A stretch of DNA of 64,000 nucleotides, taken from NCBI GenBank assembly GCA_001606155.1, contig LODT01000047.1:213423-277422 (forward strand), given 5' to 3'. Below the pieces are notes generated by a model that ran no database searches, was not told the DNA's origin, and was given only the letters and a program-made list of their open reading frames with translations. Of this stretch, positions 54,311 through 64,000 are shown one piece after another (within the stretch, counting starts at the first letter, position 1; each line of letters begins with the position of its first letter). Origin of the DNA: Tieghemostelium lacteum. Its lineage: Eukaryota > Evosea > Eumycetozoa > Dictyosteliales > Raperosteliaceae. Position numbers and translations under genes: made by a program.

Positions 54311-54879
54311 TTTATTGTATATTAACAAAGTATATATTTAAAATATGATATTCAAATTCCATTTTTGTTAAGAGTATTTATAGGTTTTAAATAAATATCA
54401 AATTACAAGTAAAAACTATATAATTATATTTATAAAAATTTTATATGTGGTAATTAAAATTACAAATTTTCAAATAATATATTAAAAATATTATTGTTTC
54501 ATTATTATTATCTAAATAAAAACAATGATACTTACTTTATATTGATATTCTATTTTTATTCATAGATTTAATTTTTTTATTTTACAAAATGTATGCTTTT
54601 CATTGCACTGTGTGATATATCTAAAAAATGTTACAATGGAATTTCAATAATATATTATATGGTAATAATTTTGTATAGATATAAATTGTATAAAAATTAA
54701 TATAGATGGAATAATAAGGATAAAGAATAATTAAATGATTTATAATAAATTTGAAAGTTTTTAGATATTTAGGATTTTTTTATTTTCCCTTCCACTACCC
54801 GATTTTTATTTGATTTTTTTTTGTACATATGAATAATTTAGTCCATCTTAAAGGTCATCTATTCAAGTGAAAGGAAACT
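54311..54879. other. Divergent AT-rich intergenic region
   Basis: 569 bp between the leftward small gene and the rightward GNAT/F-box gene; no gene or notable repeat seen. Both promoters should lie here. Confidence 0.5.
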
Positions 54880-57141
54880 ATGGGCTTAATAGAAGAATCA
54901 GTTGTTCAAAGTGAAAGATTAATATTAAACTATATTACAGAAGAAGATCATGATGCAGTATATAGAATATGGAATGATCCAATGGTTGTAAAATATCTTG
55001 GTAATAGAGGTATTATTGATGAGAAAACTGCTAGAAATTGGATAACAACAGTACCGATGGCAAGTTACCGTGATAATGGATATGGATTGATGATGTGTCG
55101 TCTAAAATCAACAATGGAACCAGTTGGATTAGTTGGGCTAGTTAAAAGACCTTGGGTACAAAGAGAGGATGAAGTTAATATTGGGTTCTCTATACTCACT
55201 GAACACACTAGAAAAGGGTACTGTTTTGAAGCATCTACAGCTTGTATTGAATATGGTAAATCTAAACTTGGACTCTATATAGTAGGTACATGTCTACAAA
55301 GTAACACTGGATCCAAACAGGCTTTAGAGAAACTAGGATTTAGATATGCTCAACATTTCAATTTACCAGGAGTTTCAGAGGAATTTATTCTTTTGACTCC
55401 CACTACCACTACTAGTAGTAATACCACTATAAACAGTGAACAAGCCATTGAAAATAAATCCACTGTAACTCCAAATTTATCTAGATACATTTTGATAGAG
55501 ATACTTTGTCATTTAGTGGATTGGGTAAATATATTGACAAATCGTGATTCTGTTGAATATCTATTGAAATCCATTGGATTTGTTTGTAAGGATTGGAAAA
55601 ATAATATACTACCACGTTTAAGTCCACTAGAATTAAACTCAACAACCCACTTGTCAAAAATTTTAAAATTTGACCTCAGGTTTAATTATAGTCTAATTAA
55701 TGTACACAAGATCGATCCAATGTTGTCTGGTCATCTTCACAATATCAAACAAATTAAACACAGTGAAGCATTTGGTAGTCATGATATAATATGTGATTCT
55801 ATGGATAGTTTAGTACTAAATGACAATATTCAACAACTCTATATCAATAACTATCTGGTTTTAAATCTACTTGAGAAATCTCTCAAAAATCTTCAATTTC
55901 TCTTTCTAAAACTTTACAATTACAGTAATCAAAGTTTTAGAATTTCAGATTTATGGAATGATGGTAAATGTTCATTTAGAGATTCACTAAAGTCTTTGTA
56001 TATAGGACCTGGTACAACATCTTGTTATGCAATTGAACATGAATATCTAAATTTATTTCCCAATCTGACTAAAGTGTCTCTGGAAATACCTTGGAGTGAT
56101 CCATTTTTAGAAATGTTAAAAACCAATAGAAACATAAATGACTTGACAGTAACTATCATTACAAAATATTTTGCTGGTAGAAATTTGGAAAAGGAAAGTT
56201 CAATCTATGAATTTTTTGATATCATTACAATGGATAAAGTCATTCAGCAATTTACTTTTATTGATTATACATCATATAGCACATTTCCATTGGATAAGAT
56301 AGCAAATCTATTGAATGGTAATAGCACATTAAAGAGTTTGATATTGAAATTTTCAACAACAGTTTCGGATATCAGTAATATGAATAACATTTCTATTCAA
56401 AATTGTACATTGGAATGTTTACATCTTGAAGGCTCACTTCGATTGTATAGATTATTAGATATTTGGAAAGGTAAATCATCACTGACCTCTATAAGTGATT
56501 GTATGATTACTGATCAAATGACCAATCATTTGGAGAATAATCATAATAGACTAAGTCATCTAGTATTACTGTATCCTCTAAATATCTGTATTAAGGATAT
56601 TAGTAATATCATTGAAAATAATTATCCACAGTTAAAGAAACTAAATATTTCTAATCAAGTTTCAATATATACACTAGTAAACAATTTAAAATTGAATAGT
56701 AATTTGGTATCACTGGAACTACTAAAATCATCAAGCACTGATATGATTGAGTTCCTACACTATAATCATCCAACAATTAAAACTCTAAAATGTAAATTTG
56801 TAAATATTTGGAATTTTACATCTATAGCTGAAGCTATATGCTGTAATAGTACAATAGAGACACTAAGTTTCAATACCAATGAGAATAGAGAATATTCTTC
56901 AATTTTCTTTGAGGAACTAATGAATATACTCGAAAGAAATCATGTATTATCATCACTGTTTTTAGGTCAACCTAAAGATGACAGGTATCAACACAATCAA
57001 TCTACATATGATAGATTTGATAGTGCCTTTGCAAATTCATCTCTAAAATATTTTAATTTTCCTCTAGTAATTCATCCATCTAAAGAATTTATAAAATTTA
57101 ATTCTATCGTTCAAAAATATTTAATTGCCAAACCAGTATAG
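54880..57141 (+). CDS. GNAT acetyltransferase fused to F-box-like/LRR protein
   Basis: One uninterrupted exon, 753 aa. Residues ~10-175 are a RimJ/RimL-type GNAT domain: SERLILNYITEEDHDAVYRI, WNDPMVVKYLGNRG, VNIGFSILTEHTRKGYCFEA (acetyl-CoA loop region) and the C-terminal NTGSKQALEKLGFRYAQHF. After a Thr/Ser linker (~180-205) comes an F-box-like segment (LSRYILIEILCHLVDWVNIL, then FVCKDWKNNILPRL) and ~450 residues of irregular leucine-rich repeats (NLQFLFLKLYNYS, LESLHLEG-like, STIETLSFN). The second half alone is a standard dictyostelid F-box/LRR protein. Possible meanings are an acetyltransferase recruited to SCF substrates, or a recent gene fusion by loss of the boundary. Confidence 0.82.
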   Translation: MGLIEESVVQSERLILNYITEEDHDAVYRIWNDPMVVKYLGNRGIIDEKTARNWITTVPMASYRDNGYGLMMCRLKSTMEPVGLVGLVKRPWVQREDEVNIGFSILTEHTRKGYCFEASTACIEYGKSKLGLYIVGTCLQSNTGSKQALEKLGFRYAQHFNLPGVSEEFILLTPTTTTSSNTTINSEQAIENKSTVTPNLSRYILIEILCHLVDWVNILTNRDSVEYLLKSIGFVCKDWKNNILPRLSPLELNSTTHLSKILKFDLRFNYSLINVHKIDPMLSGHLHNIKQIKHSEAFGSHDIICDSMDSLVLNDNIQQLYINNYLVLNLLEKSLKNLQFLFLKLYNYSNQSFRISDLWNDGKCSFRDSLKSLYIGPGTTSCYAIEHEYLNLFPNLTKVSLEIPWSDPFLEMLKTNRNINDLTVTIITKYFAGRNLEKESSIYEFFDIITMDKVIQQFTFIDYTSYSTFPLDKIANLLNGNSTLKSLILKFSTTVSDISNMNNISIQNCTLECLHLEGSLRLYRLLDIWKGKSSLTSISDCMITDQMTNHLENNHNRLSHLVLLYPLNICIKDISNIIENNYPQLKKLNISNQVSIYTLVNNLKLNSNLVSLELLKSSSTDMIEFLHYNHPTIKTLKCKFVNIWNFTSIAEAICCNSTIETLSFNTNENREYSSIFFEELMNILERNHVLSSLFLGQPKDDRYQHNQSTYDRFDSAFANSSLKYFNFPLVIHPSKEFIKFNSIVQKYLIAKPV

Positions 57142-57268
57142 ACATTCTGGTGTTTGATTCAGGTAAAAACAAAAAACAAAAAGAATTTAAAATTCTAAGA
57201 TTATGGTGTGTATTCCGGAATTGTTCAAAAATAAATAAAAATAAAAAAAAAAATGTTAATTCATTTAT

Positions 57269-58341
57269 ATGAAAATTTCAAATCTCAATTCAAACAATAA
57301 TCTTAAACATTTAAATAGTAAAAAAAGTATTATTATTTTAATTATATTTATATTTATATTATATTTTTTTATGAGCATTAAAAACTCAAAACCAATTGAA
57401 ATTATACAAGAAAAAGAAACTAAAGAACTTTATAAAATGTCAAGTACAAGTAGAATAGTTAGTAAAATTGCAGTAGGTGTTAATACTACTGATGGTGGTG
57501 GTGTTAAATTAAAAAGAATTATTGGTGGTAGCATTGATATGTTAGATCCATTCTTACTGTTGGATGAATTTAAAAGTGAAAATCCAAAAGATTACATGGC
57601 AGGTTTTGGTGATCATCCACATAGAGGTTTTAGTACAGTATGTATTCTAGTTTTATATATATATAGAGTAAAAGATTATTAATATTTAAATAGGTAACTA
57701 TAATGTTAGATGGTGCAGTTAAACATAAAGATAATAAAGGTAATGAAGGTTTATTAAAACCAGGATCAGTACAATGGATGACAGCAGGATCAGGTTTAAT
57801 ACATAGTGAAATGTTTGAAAAGAGTGATAGAGTTTGGGGATTCCAATTGTGGGTAAATTTACCAAAAGCCAATAAAATGGATAAACCTCAATATCAAGAT
57901 ATTCAAGCAGATAAAATTCCAAAATTCAATGAAAATGGTATCAATGTAAGAGTATTGGCAGGTAAATACAAGGATATAACAGGACCTATTCAAGGTATTG
58001 TTGCAAATCCATTGTTACTAGATGTCACTTTGGAACCAAATATCAAATTTGAAGAATTAATTCCATCACATCACACTGCATTTGCCTATGTATTCCAAGG
58101 TAATGCTAAATTTGGACCAACTAATCATTTAACTACTGTTGAAAGTAATCATATGGCTGTATTAAAAACTGATGCATCTAAAGATAAAATTGAAGTTTAT
58201 AGTGGTAATGATGGTGCTAGATTTTTGTTAATTGGTGGTGCACCAATCAATGAACCAGTAGCTAGATATGGTCCATTTGTAATGAATACTGAAGAAGAAA
58301 TTAGACAAGCTTTTAGAGATTATCAGAGTGGTAAATTTTAA
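57269..58341 (+). CDS. Pirin family protein with N-terminal membrane anchor
   Basis: Exons 57269-57637 and 57694-58341 (phase 0, GTATGT...ATAG) give 338 aa. The bicupin has all four pirin iron ligands: the two His of DHPHRGFST and the His and Glu of GLIHSEMF. GFQLWVNLPKANKM and PSHHTAFAYVFQGNA are standard. Pirins are iron-dependent nuclear cofactors or quercetinases. Unusually, ~57 extra residues precede the normal start, with a strong hydrophobic helix (KKSIIILIIFIFILYFFM). If translation starts instead at the internal Met (MSSTSRIVSKIAVG, about 57439) the protein is an ordinary soluble pirin of ~281 aa; alternative starts could give both. Confidence 0.9.
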
Positions 58342-58421
58342 AAATAAATGTAATTTTCTAACGAGTCGGACAAAAAAAAAAGTTTTTTTTTTTTTTTTTT
58401 TTTTATATTGTTAGTATAAGG

Positions 58422-60043
58422 ATGATTACAGTTTTGAAACATTTGAAATCATCTAATAGACTATATGAATTAACAAAATCAACTTTATCTATATCTTTAA
58501 ATTATTGTTCAATAACAAACTTTCAACCAAAAAGATTTAATAGAATTTCAAAAGATAATAATGATATATATAATTCAACACCATTTTTTTATAAGAATAA
58601 AACTGCATTATCCAACAAGATTAAATTAAAAAAACCATTTGAAGAGGTTATTAAATTAAAAGTTGAAAATGAAAATGAATTTACAAATGACGCATACAAT
58701 AATTTACCAAAAAAGTTTGTAAATACATGTTTTTACTATTGAATCTATTAGTATAAATATTAATAATATATAATAGATTAAAACAATATTTGATTGAAAA
58801 TAAAAATATAAGTGAACATGAAAAATCAGATTTATTATTGGCATTTTATCAAGGAGATGTAGTAGAACTACCTGGTATGGATATGGAAGATCAACAAACA
58901 ATGGAGATATTGATTCACAGTTATTTGGAAACAGATAGATTAAATTCAGCGTTGTTACTATTTTATAAATATATAGCCAATAGTTATGATGAACGAAGTT
59001 TTAATGGTTTTAATATGATATTGCAATACTATGCATTCCGAGACCAAATGTCTGAATTTTTACTATTTTTTAAAAGAAATATTAAACAATTCAAATATCT
59101 ATTGGTCACAAATAGCTTTTATCATTTAGTATCTATAACTACCAGTAGAAATATTTTAGTGGCACCTCAGTTGGTTGAAATTCTACAAGAATGTGGTTTA
59201 TTGACTAGTATGAATCTATCAGAGATTATAGTATCACTATTGGATCATAATCAATTTACAACTGCCAATGATTATTTTTCTATAATGAAAGGAGAACAAC
59301 AACAACAAAATCAATCCATTAGAGTAAATTATGATTATAAATCTATAAATTTTATATATCTAAAATTTATAAGATTTGCAATTTTAAATGACAATTTAGA
59401 ACTGTTGGAAAAGATTCTAACAGAGATGAAAGAAAATGACTATAGAGTAAATTTACCATCAACACAAGCGCTGATGGAATATTTGGTACCAAATATTCCA
59501 AATACAAAAAAATCAGAAAAGTATTCGAAATGTTGGGAACTATTAAAATGGGTTAGTAATAAGAGATTAAAAAAGACAATATTACTATACTATAATCAAG
59601 TAGTTAAACCTAGTAGTGAATTGACTGATGCAGTAATGTCAATGGTTGATAAGAAATTTTTACCTTCAATGATTGATAGTTTAATTGTATTATTACTATC
59701 AAAAAATCAATTTAATTTGGCATTGAATTGGTATATTAAAAGAGTACATGAATATTCTTCTAAACCAGCATTGCTGGTAATTAAAGGTTTTGCCTTTAAT
59801 ACTCCAAATTTTTTTTTAGGTTTTTGGAAATCAATTGAAAAAACCTATCATTCAATACCAGATTATAATTTTGAAATTAATAATAATAATAATGAAAATA
59901 ATAATAATGAAAATAATGAATTATTTTGTGAAGATCCAGAGAATCATATAACACAAATTCAAATATTTTTACATACTAAAGATCACGCAAGTGATATTGT
60001 AAAAAAACAACGTCAGATATTAAAAGAACAAAAAGAATTAATT

Positions 60044-60089
<46 letters not shown>

Positions 60090-61282
60090 GTAAAGATCAC
60101 TTATTACAACAATATATATCAACTAAAAATATAGATGCAATTCATAGTTATATAATTAAAGGATTTAAAGAACAAAAAGAATTTACTTTACAGGTATTAC
60201 AAGGATGTTTAATCATTATGGATAGAAATAATAGATCAGCATCTTTAATTAGATATATGAAATTTCTAGAAGAATGTCCACCAGCCATTAAATCATTACT
60301 ATTTACAGTAGATAGTTATTCTCTAATGTTCAGTTATGAATTTAATCAATCTATTCGTTTACTTCACCAAGAAACACCATTTGTGAGGAAAACCGCAACT
60401 ATATATAATCAATTAATTCACACTCTATTATTATTTGATCAATTAGATTTGGCATGTAATCTAATTAACCCTTCCATTCCATTTGTGCATTTAGAAATTT
60501 TCTTTACAAAAATTCTAAATTATCAATTAAAACATTTATTAAATCAGCAAATTTTTAATAAGAATAATAATATAGATAGTAATAATAATATTGAAAATTA
60601 TAATAATAATTATAATTATAGTGAATTTAATAATATAACATCAGATAATTGGGAAAAATATAAATCAGCAATTCAAATTATAGATCAACAAATTCAAGAA
60701 AAGAAAATTTTAATGCCAAATTCATATAATTTAATACAATTTAATATTAAATTAATTGATTTGTTAAGGGATAATCAATATGAAGAGGCATTAAAACAGT
60801 TTGATAATAATGTACCATTGAATAGTCATGCTATAAAAACTCTTACCATGATCTATATTAAATTGTATCCCAATAATTTTGAAAAATGGACAGAAATTCT
60901 ACCAATATCACAAGCATTTAGATTGATTCCCGAATATTTCTATACAGTGGTATTTGAAATTTTATATGGTACTAAAAATTATCAATTAATTTTTGATATT
61001 ATTAAATTTAATCCTGATGTTCTTGGTCAGCTTTCACAATACAGTTTACTACTACTGATGAAAATTACCAATAATCACAGTAAACGTATTTATTATTGGA
61101 AAAAGTCAAACTCATCCAGTTATTATCTAAAAGAAATTATTAAACTACTACAAGAATCTAATGAAGTGGTTCAAGATGAATCTGTTACTCTATTTTTAAG
61201 TACTTGTGTTATTAAAAAGAGAAATGATCATCAATTTGATATTGATACTTTACCATTAATACATGAAATGTATTTAAAATAA
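58422..61282 (+). CDS. Mitochondrial helical-repeat (PPR-like) protein
   Basis: Exons 58422-58714 and 58777-61282 give 932 aa. The only in-frame donor is GTTTGT, weaker than others in this window. The N-terminus (MITVLKHLKSSNRLYELTKS) is basic and Ser-rich, fitting mitochondrial import. The body is tandem amphipathic helix pairs (MEILIHSYLETDRLNSALLL, FNMILQYYAFRDQMSEFLLF, LNDNLELLEKILTEMKENDY) resembling PPR or related solenoids. Two Asn runs interrupt it (near residues 380 and 445). Likely organelle RNA metabolism, by analogy; no finer call possible. Confidence 0.7.
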
Positions 61283-61380
61283 AAAAATATTATATTATTT
61301 TAAATATTTCTTATTATTTATATCGATTATTTTTTTTTTTGATTTTTAAAATTATTTGCCAATTTTCAATTAAAACAACA

Positions 61381-62127
61381 ATGAAAGATGAGATTAATAT
61401 AAAATTTATTTGTGATAAAATTTTATCAAAATTATCAAATAAAAAAAGATTAATAGTTTCATTATCAGGATCACCTGCAAGTGGTAAATCAACATTATCT
61501 GAAAAGATTGTATCAATGATAAATAGTTTAGATTTGATTGATAGCACAGCAGCTATAATACCAATGGATGGTTATCATCTGGATAATTGTATTTTAAATG
61601 AAATGAAATTATTTGATAGAAAAGGTTCACCTCCTACATTTGATTGTTTAGGTTTTCTATCATTGATTAAAAGATTAAGATTAGAAGTGGACAGTGATAT
61701 TTATATTCCTATATTTGATAGACAACAAGATTTATCTAGAAATGCTGCATTTAAAGTTACAAGCTCTCATAGAATATTAATCGTTGAAGGGAATTATTTA
61801 CTATTAAATGATGAACCTTGGGATTCTCTATCTCAATACTTTGATTATAATTTATTCTTACAATGTGACTATGAAATTTTAGAAAAAAGATTAATTGATA
61901 GATGGTTACATTTTGGTTTAGATATTGAAAAGGGTATTTAATTTTAAATATCATTTTATTTTTATTAGATTTCATATTAATATTTTATATTATTATTTAA
62001 AATAGCAACATTAAGAGCACTTTCAAATGATATTCCAAATTCAAAAGTAGTGTTATCAAATTCAAAAATTTTTAATGTTCATCTTTTAATTAAAAATAAT
62101 AAAGATATTGAAGAATTAAAAGATTAA
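61381..62127 (+). CDS. Uridine kinase-like P-loop protein
   Basis: Exons 61381-61933 and 62006-62127 (phase 1, GTATTT...ATAG) give 224 aa from the ATG at 61381. The Walker A motif is GSPASGKST (30-38). MDGYHLDN is the substrate-side motif and ILIVEGNYLLLND the Walker B-like strand. CDYEILEKRLIDRWLHFGLD is the lid region, and the second exon begins with A-T-L-R-A-L-S-N-D-I-P-N-S-K, completing the core. It is the uridine kinase/phosphoribulokinase/pantothenate-kinase-like group, closest in style to bacterial nucleoside/sugar-kinase homologues annotated FrcA/YggC-like. Substrate undecided. Confidence 0.85.
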
Positions 62128-62541
62128 CAGTAACATTATTCATTCAAAAAATAATAAAAAATTGGGATTTATTGAATTAGGAAGGAACAGGAAAAAGAAA
62201 GAAAATATGCAAAGATTGTTTTATAGATTTTCTCTTAAAAGAATAACAACAAAAACTTCAATATGATGAGGAAACTCCTATACCCTCTTTTCTAGTTTAA
62301 GGCTTTAACCACTCAGATCAATTCTAAAATAAATATTCTCTTGATAAGTAAATCGAAACCCATATTAAGTCGAGAACTACCAAGATTATACATTTAAAAT
62401 TCCAATTCAGACTTATTCACTATATTCTTTGTTGCAAAATACCCTATATACCCATAGACTCTTGAAAAAAAAAAAAAAAATTTTTTGCAGTTAATTTTCA
62501 GGTAAAAACCGGGTAAAATAAAAATTGAAATTTGATATCAA
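62128..62541. other. Intergenic region upstream of tRNA-Ser
   Basis: No protein gene is seen. It contains a reversed tRNA-Ser relic (next entry) and an A16/T6 tract at 62465-62487. The rest is unremarkable. Confidence 0.5.
62262..62325 (-). pseudogene. tRNA-Ser relic
   Basis: On the minus strand CTGAGTGGTTAAAGC (62316-62302) is identical over 15 nt to the D-arm of the tRNA-Ser 240 bp away, and CTAGAAA follows where a Ser anticodon loop (AGA) would be. The anticodon stem does not pair, and there is no T-arm. It reads as a decayed, inverted tRNA-Ser copy. Confidence 0.5.
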
Positions 62542-62622
62542 TTTATCTTGGCTGAGTGGTTAAAGCGTTGCACTCGAAATGCAATTCCCTTGGGAGCGTA
62601 GGTTCAAATCCTGCAGATAACG
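62542..62622 (+). tRNA. tRNA-Ser (anticodon CGA), no intron
   Basis: Acceptor TTTATCT (62542-62548) pairs with AGATAAC (62615-62621) except position 1:72, which is T:C. The D-arm is GCTGAGTGGTTAAAGC. The anticodon arm is TTGCA-CTCGAAA-TGCAA (anticodon CGA), and the long variable arm TCCC-TT-GGGA is diagnostic for Ser. The T-arm is GTAGG-TTCAAAT-CCTGC and the discriminator is G. A T-rich terminator follows. It reads UCG codons. Confidence 0.92.
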
Positions 62623-62753
62623 ATATTTTTTATTTTTTTCCTCTGTCCGTGGTTTCCCTTTTTAAGTCAGAGTATGACCTCGGCCTACATTAACTTGTTT
62701 TGCTGCGTTTCTTGGTCTTTAGCTACCATATTTTTTTTTGATATTTTATTTTT
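62623..62753. other. tRNA 3' flank with an unexplained GC-richer patch
   Basis: After the T-run terminator, 62640-62730 is clearly less AT-rich than other spacers here (GAGTATGACCTCGGCCTAC, TTGCTGCGTTTCTTGG). No open frame, tRNA fold or repeat explains it. Confidence 0.4.
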
Positions 62754-63910
62754 TTAATTAAAAAAAAATTGAGAAAATAATTTATTTGGATTGGTTATAG
62801 AAGTAGAACCAAATATTAATTGATAATTTTCAAATTGTTTGTTATTTTTGATTAATTTTTCAGATAAATCAGTTAATTCTTTAACTTCATTAAAAGTAAT
62901 ACCACCAAAAACAAAAATTATAATTTTTCTATTGTCAGAGGGTTTTGGACGTTTAGATTTACTCCAACCTCTAAATAGAGAACCAACCAAAGTGGAAGGA
63001 TTAAACTTTTCCAAATCTTTATATTCTTTAGAGGATGGATCCAAAATGGATTTACAGAGTTGAGAGAGTAGTGATTGATAGGTACTACCAGAGAAACCAC
63101 CTTGAACTAGATTGTGAAAATCTGATAAATATCTATCTCTTAGACCTTTAATTAGAGTTAATTTACTACTAATAATTTTTGATAAATTGGATAATTTTAA
63201 AAGTTTTAAAATATTATCCTTATCAATAGTACCAATATCATCATTATCTAATGAAATTTTTAGAAATTCCATAGTTTTCTGATAATTTATAGAATTAATA
63301 GATTCAGATAAATCACTTTTAATTCTATCAAATAGTGAATTTATAAATTGTTGAAAATCAGGATCATTAGAATCCTTATTTAACAGTGATATTGACATTA
63401 TAGATAATACCAATAATTCTGAAATTGTATATTTTTCCAGTGTTGACTTATTAATTATTTGATTCATTGAATCAATAATTTGATTTAAAATTGAATTATT
63501 ATTATCTTCAGAATTATCATCATCATCTTCTTCATCAGAATTATTATCAGTCATACAAGTTAATAATAAAATCTTTTCAATAGATAAAAGATTTTCCCAA
63601 TGATAATCTTGAGCTAATTGTGTGGTTTGTGAAATTGCCATACAAGCTTGTACAATTTCACTATATCTATATAATAATTTCTGATTCTTTCCAATCAATA
63701 CCTGTAAAAGTGACATTAATGAATTTATATTCACTTGTTTTGTCAAATTTTGTAAATCCTGATTTATATTCTCTTGTGATATAATATCAACTAATTTTCT
63801 AGTTAATATAACTATTGATTCTTTTAAATTTCTATTATTTAATTGATTCCAAATTCTATCATTTGTTAATAGATTACTAGTCATACCAATAATTGGTATA
63901 TTTGTTGATA

Positions 63911-63995
<85 letters not shown>

Positions 63996-64000
63996 TAATA
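62754..64000 (-). CDS. Sec1/Munc18 (SM) family protein, probably SCFD2-like, 5' part outside window
   Basis: C-terminal part of the gene. The frame is open from the stop at 62754 to the window edge. Upstream of MTSNLLTNDRIWNQL (63884) it continues through PIIG and 27 Asn codons without a stop, so that Met is probably internal. The part seen (~415 aa) is helical, with Asp/Asn acidic inserts. IIIFVFGGITFNEVKELTDL near the end is the C-terminal SM signature (GG(V/I)T..E). The phrase YQSLLSQLCKSILDPSSKEY also fits. SM proteins control SNARE pairing in vesicle fusion. SCFD2 is chosen over Vps33/Sly1 because of the divergent body; this is tentative. Confidence 0.6.
63912..63992 (-). repeat. (AAT)27 coding microsatellite
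   Basis: A pure trinucleotide repeat. In the frame of the SM-family gene it encodes 27 consecutive Asn. Poly-Asn tracts from AAT are typical of dictyostelid proteomes. Confidence 0.9.

Noticed and set aside
1-64000. CRISPR arrays, bacterial operons, riboswitches or plasmid/viral origins
   Set aside because: The DNA is clearly a nuclear eukaryotic genome with spliceosomal introns; no regularly spaced repeats or such elements were seen.

Overview
The window is AT-rich nuclear DNA of a social amoeba (Dictyostelia). The evidence is gene style: compact genes with few, short GT-AG introns (about 55-110 nt), AAT/CAA codon runs giving poly-Asn and poly-Gln, near-absence of CG-rich codons, tRNA genes with eukaryotic introns, F-box-like proteins of the dictyostelid type, and orthologues of Dictyostelium proteins such as the peroxisomal dehydrogenase-SCP2 enzyme MfeA and a peroxisomal-type citrate synthase. 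I cannot name the species from sequence alone; codon and gene style do not demand D. discoideum itself. All calls come from reading the sequence and translations; no database search was run.

Layout. 1-660: the 5' part of a Tc1/mariner-like transposase, broken by a one-base slip in a homopolymer. 943-4813: housekeeping block (LRR protein, proteasome chaperone PSMG4, complex I assembly factor NDUFAF6, ankyrin protein). 5040-12140: an accessory region with an intron-containing tRNA-Ala, an unknown membrane protein and its broken partial copy, nested direct and inverted repeats, a gene whose N-terminus resembles the helical domain of bacterial delta-endotoxins, two gene relics, and a candidate class I small RNA with an upstream DUSE-like element. 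12202-24145: 3-hydroxyisobutyrate dehydrogenase, a triple-MIT protein, MfeA, a secreted protein, a tiny gene with a 10-nt first exon, a Stealth sugar-phosphate transferase, a large helical/F-box-like protein and a DCC-family protein. 24268-42560: large multidomain genes: C2-DENN-WD40, an FAD oxidase fused to a methyltransferase, exportin Cse1, GINS3 and a membrane-anchored Sec7-PH protein. 42725-54310: SOD-fold protein, TM9 protein, RGG/RRM protein, a mitochondrial helical-repeat protein, a divergent alpha-tubulin, citrate synthase and a second tiny gene. 54880-64000: GNAT/F-box-like fusion, pirin with a membrane anchor, another mitochondrial helical protein, a uridine-kinase-like P-loop protein, tRNA-Ser(CGA) next to a tRNA relic, and an SM-family gene running off the window.

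There is no operon or gene cluster in the bacterial sense. Functional themes are housekeeping (proteasome assembly, complex I, ribosome/mitochondrial RNA-type helical proteins, replication, nuclear export) and membrane traffic (DENN, Sec7, SM, MIT, TM9). HIBADH (valine breakdown), MfeA (peroxisomal beta-oxidation) and citrate synthase are related metabolically but scattered. Neighbouring genes are often tail-to-tail with under 110 bp between stops, or head-to-head; the closest start-to-start pair (PSMG4/NDUFAF6) is only 63 bp apart. Exon joins given below were chosen by reading frame and GT-AG borders and remain predictions.
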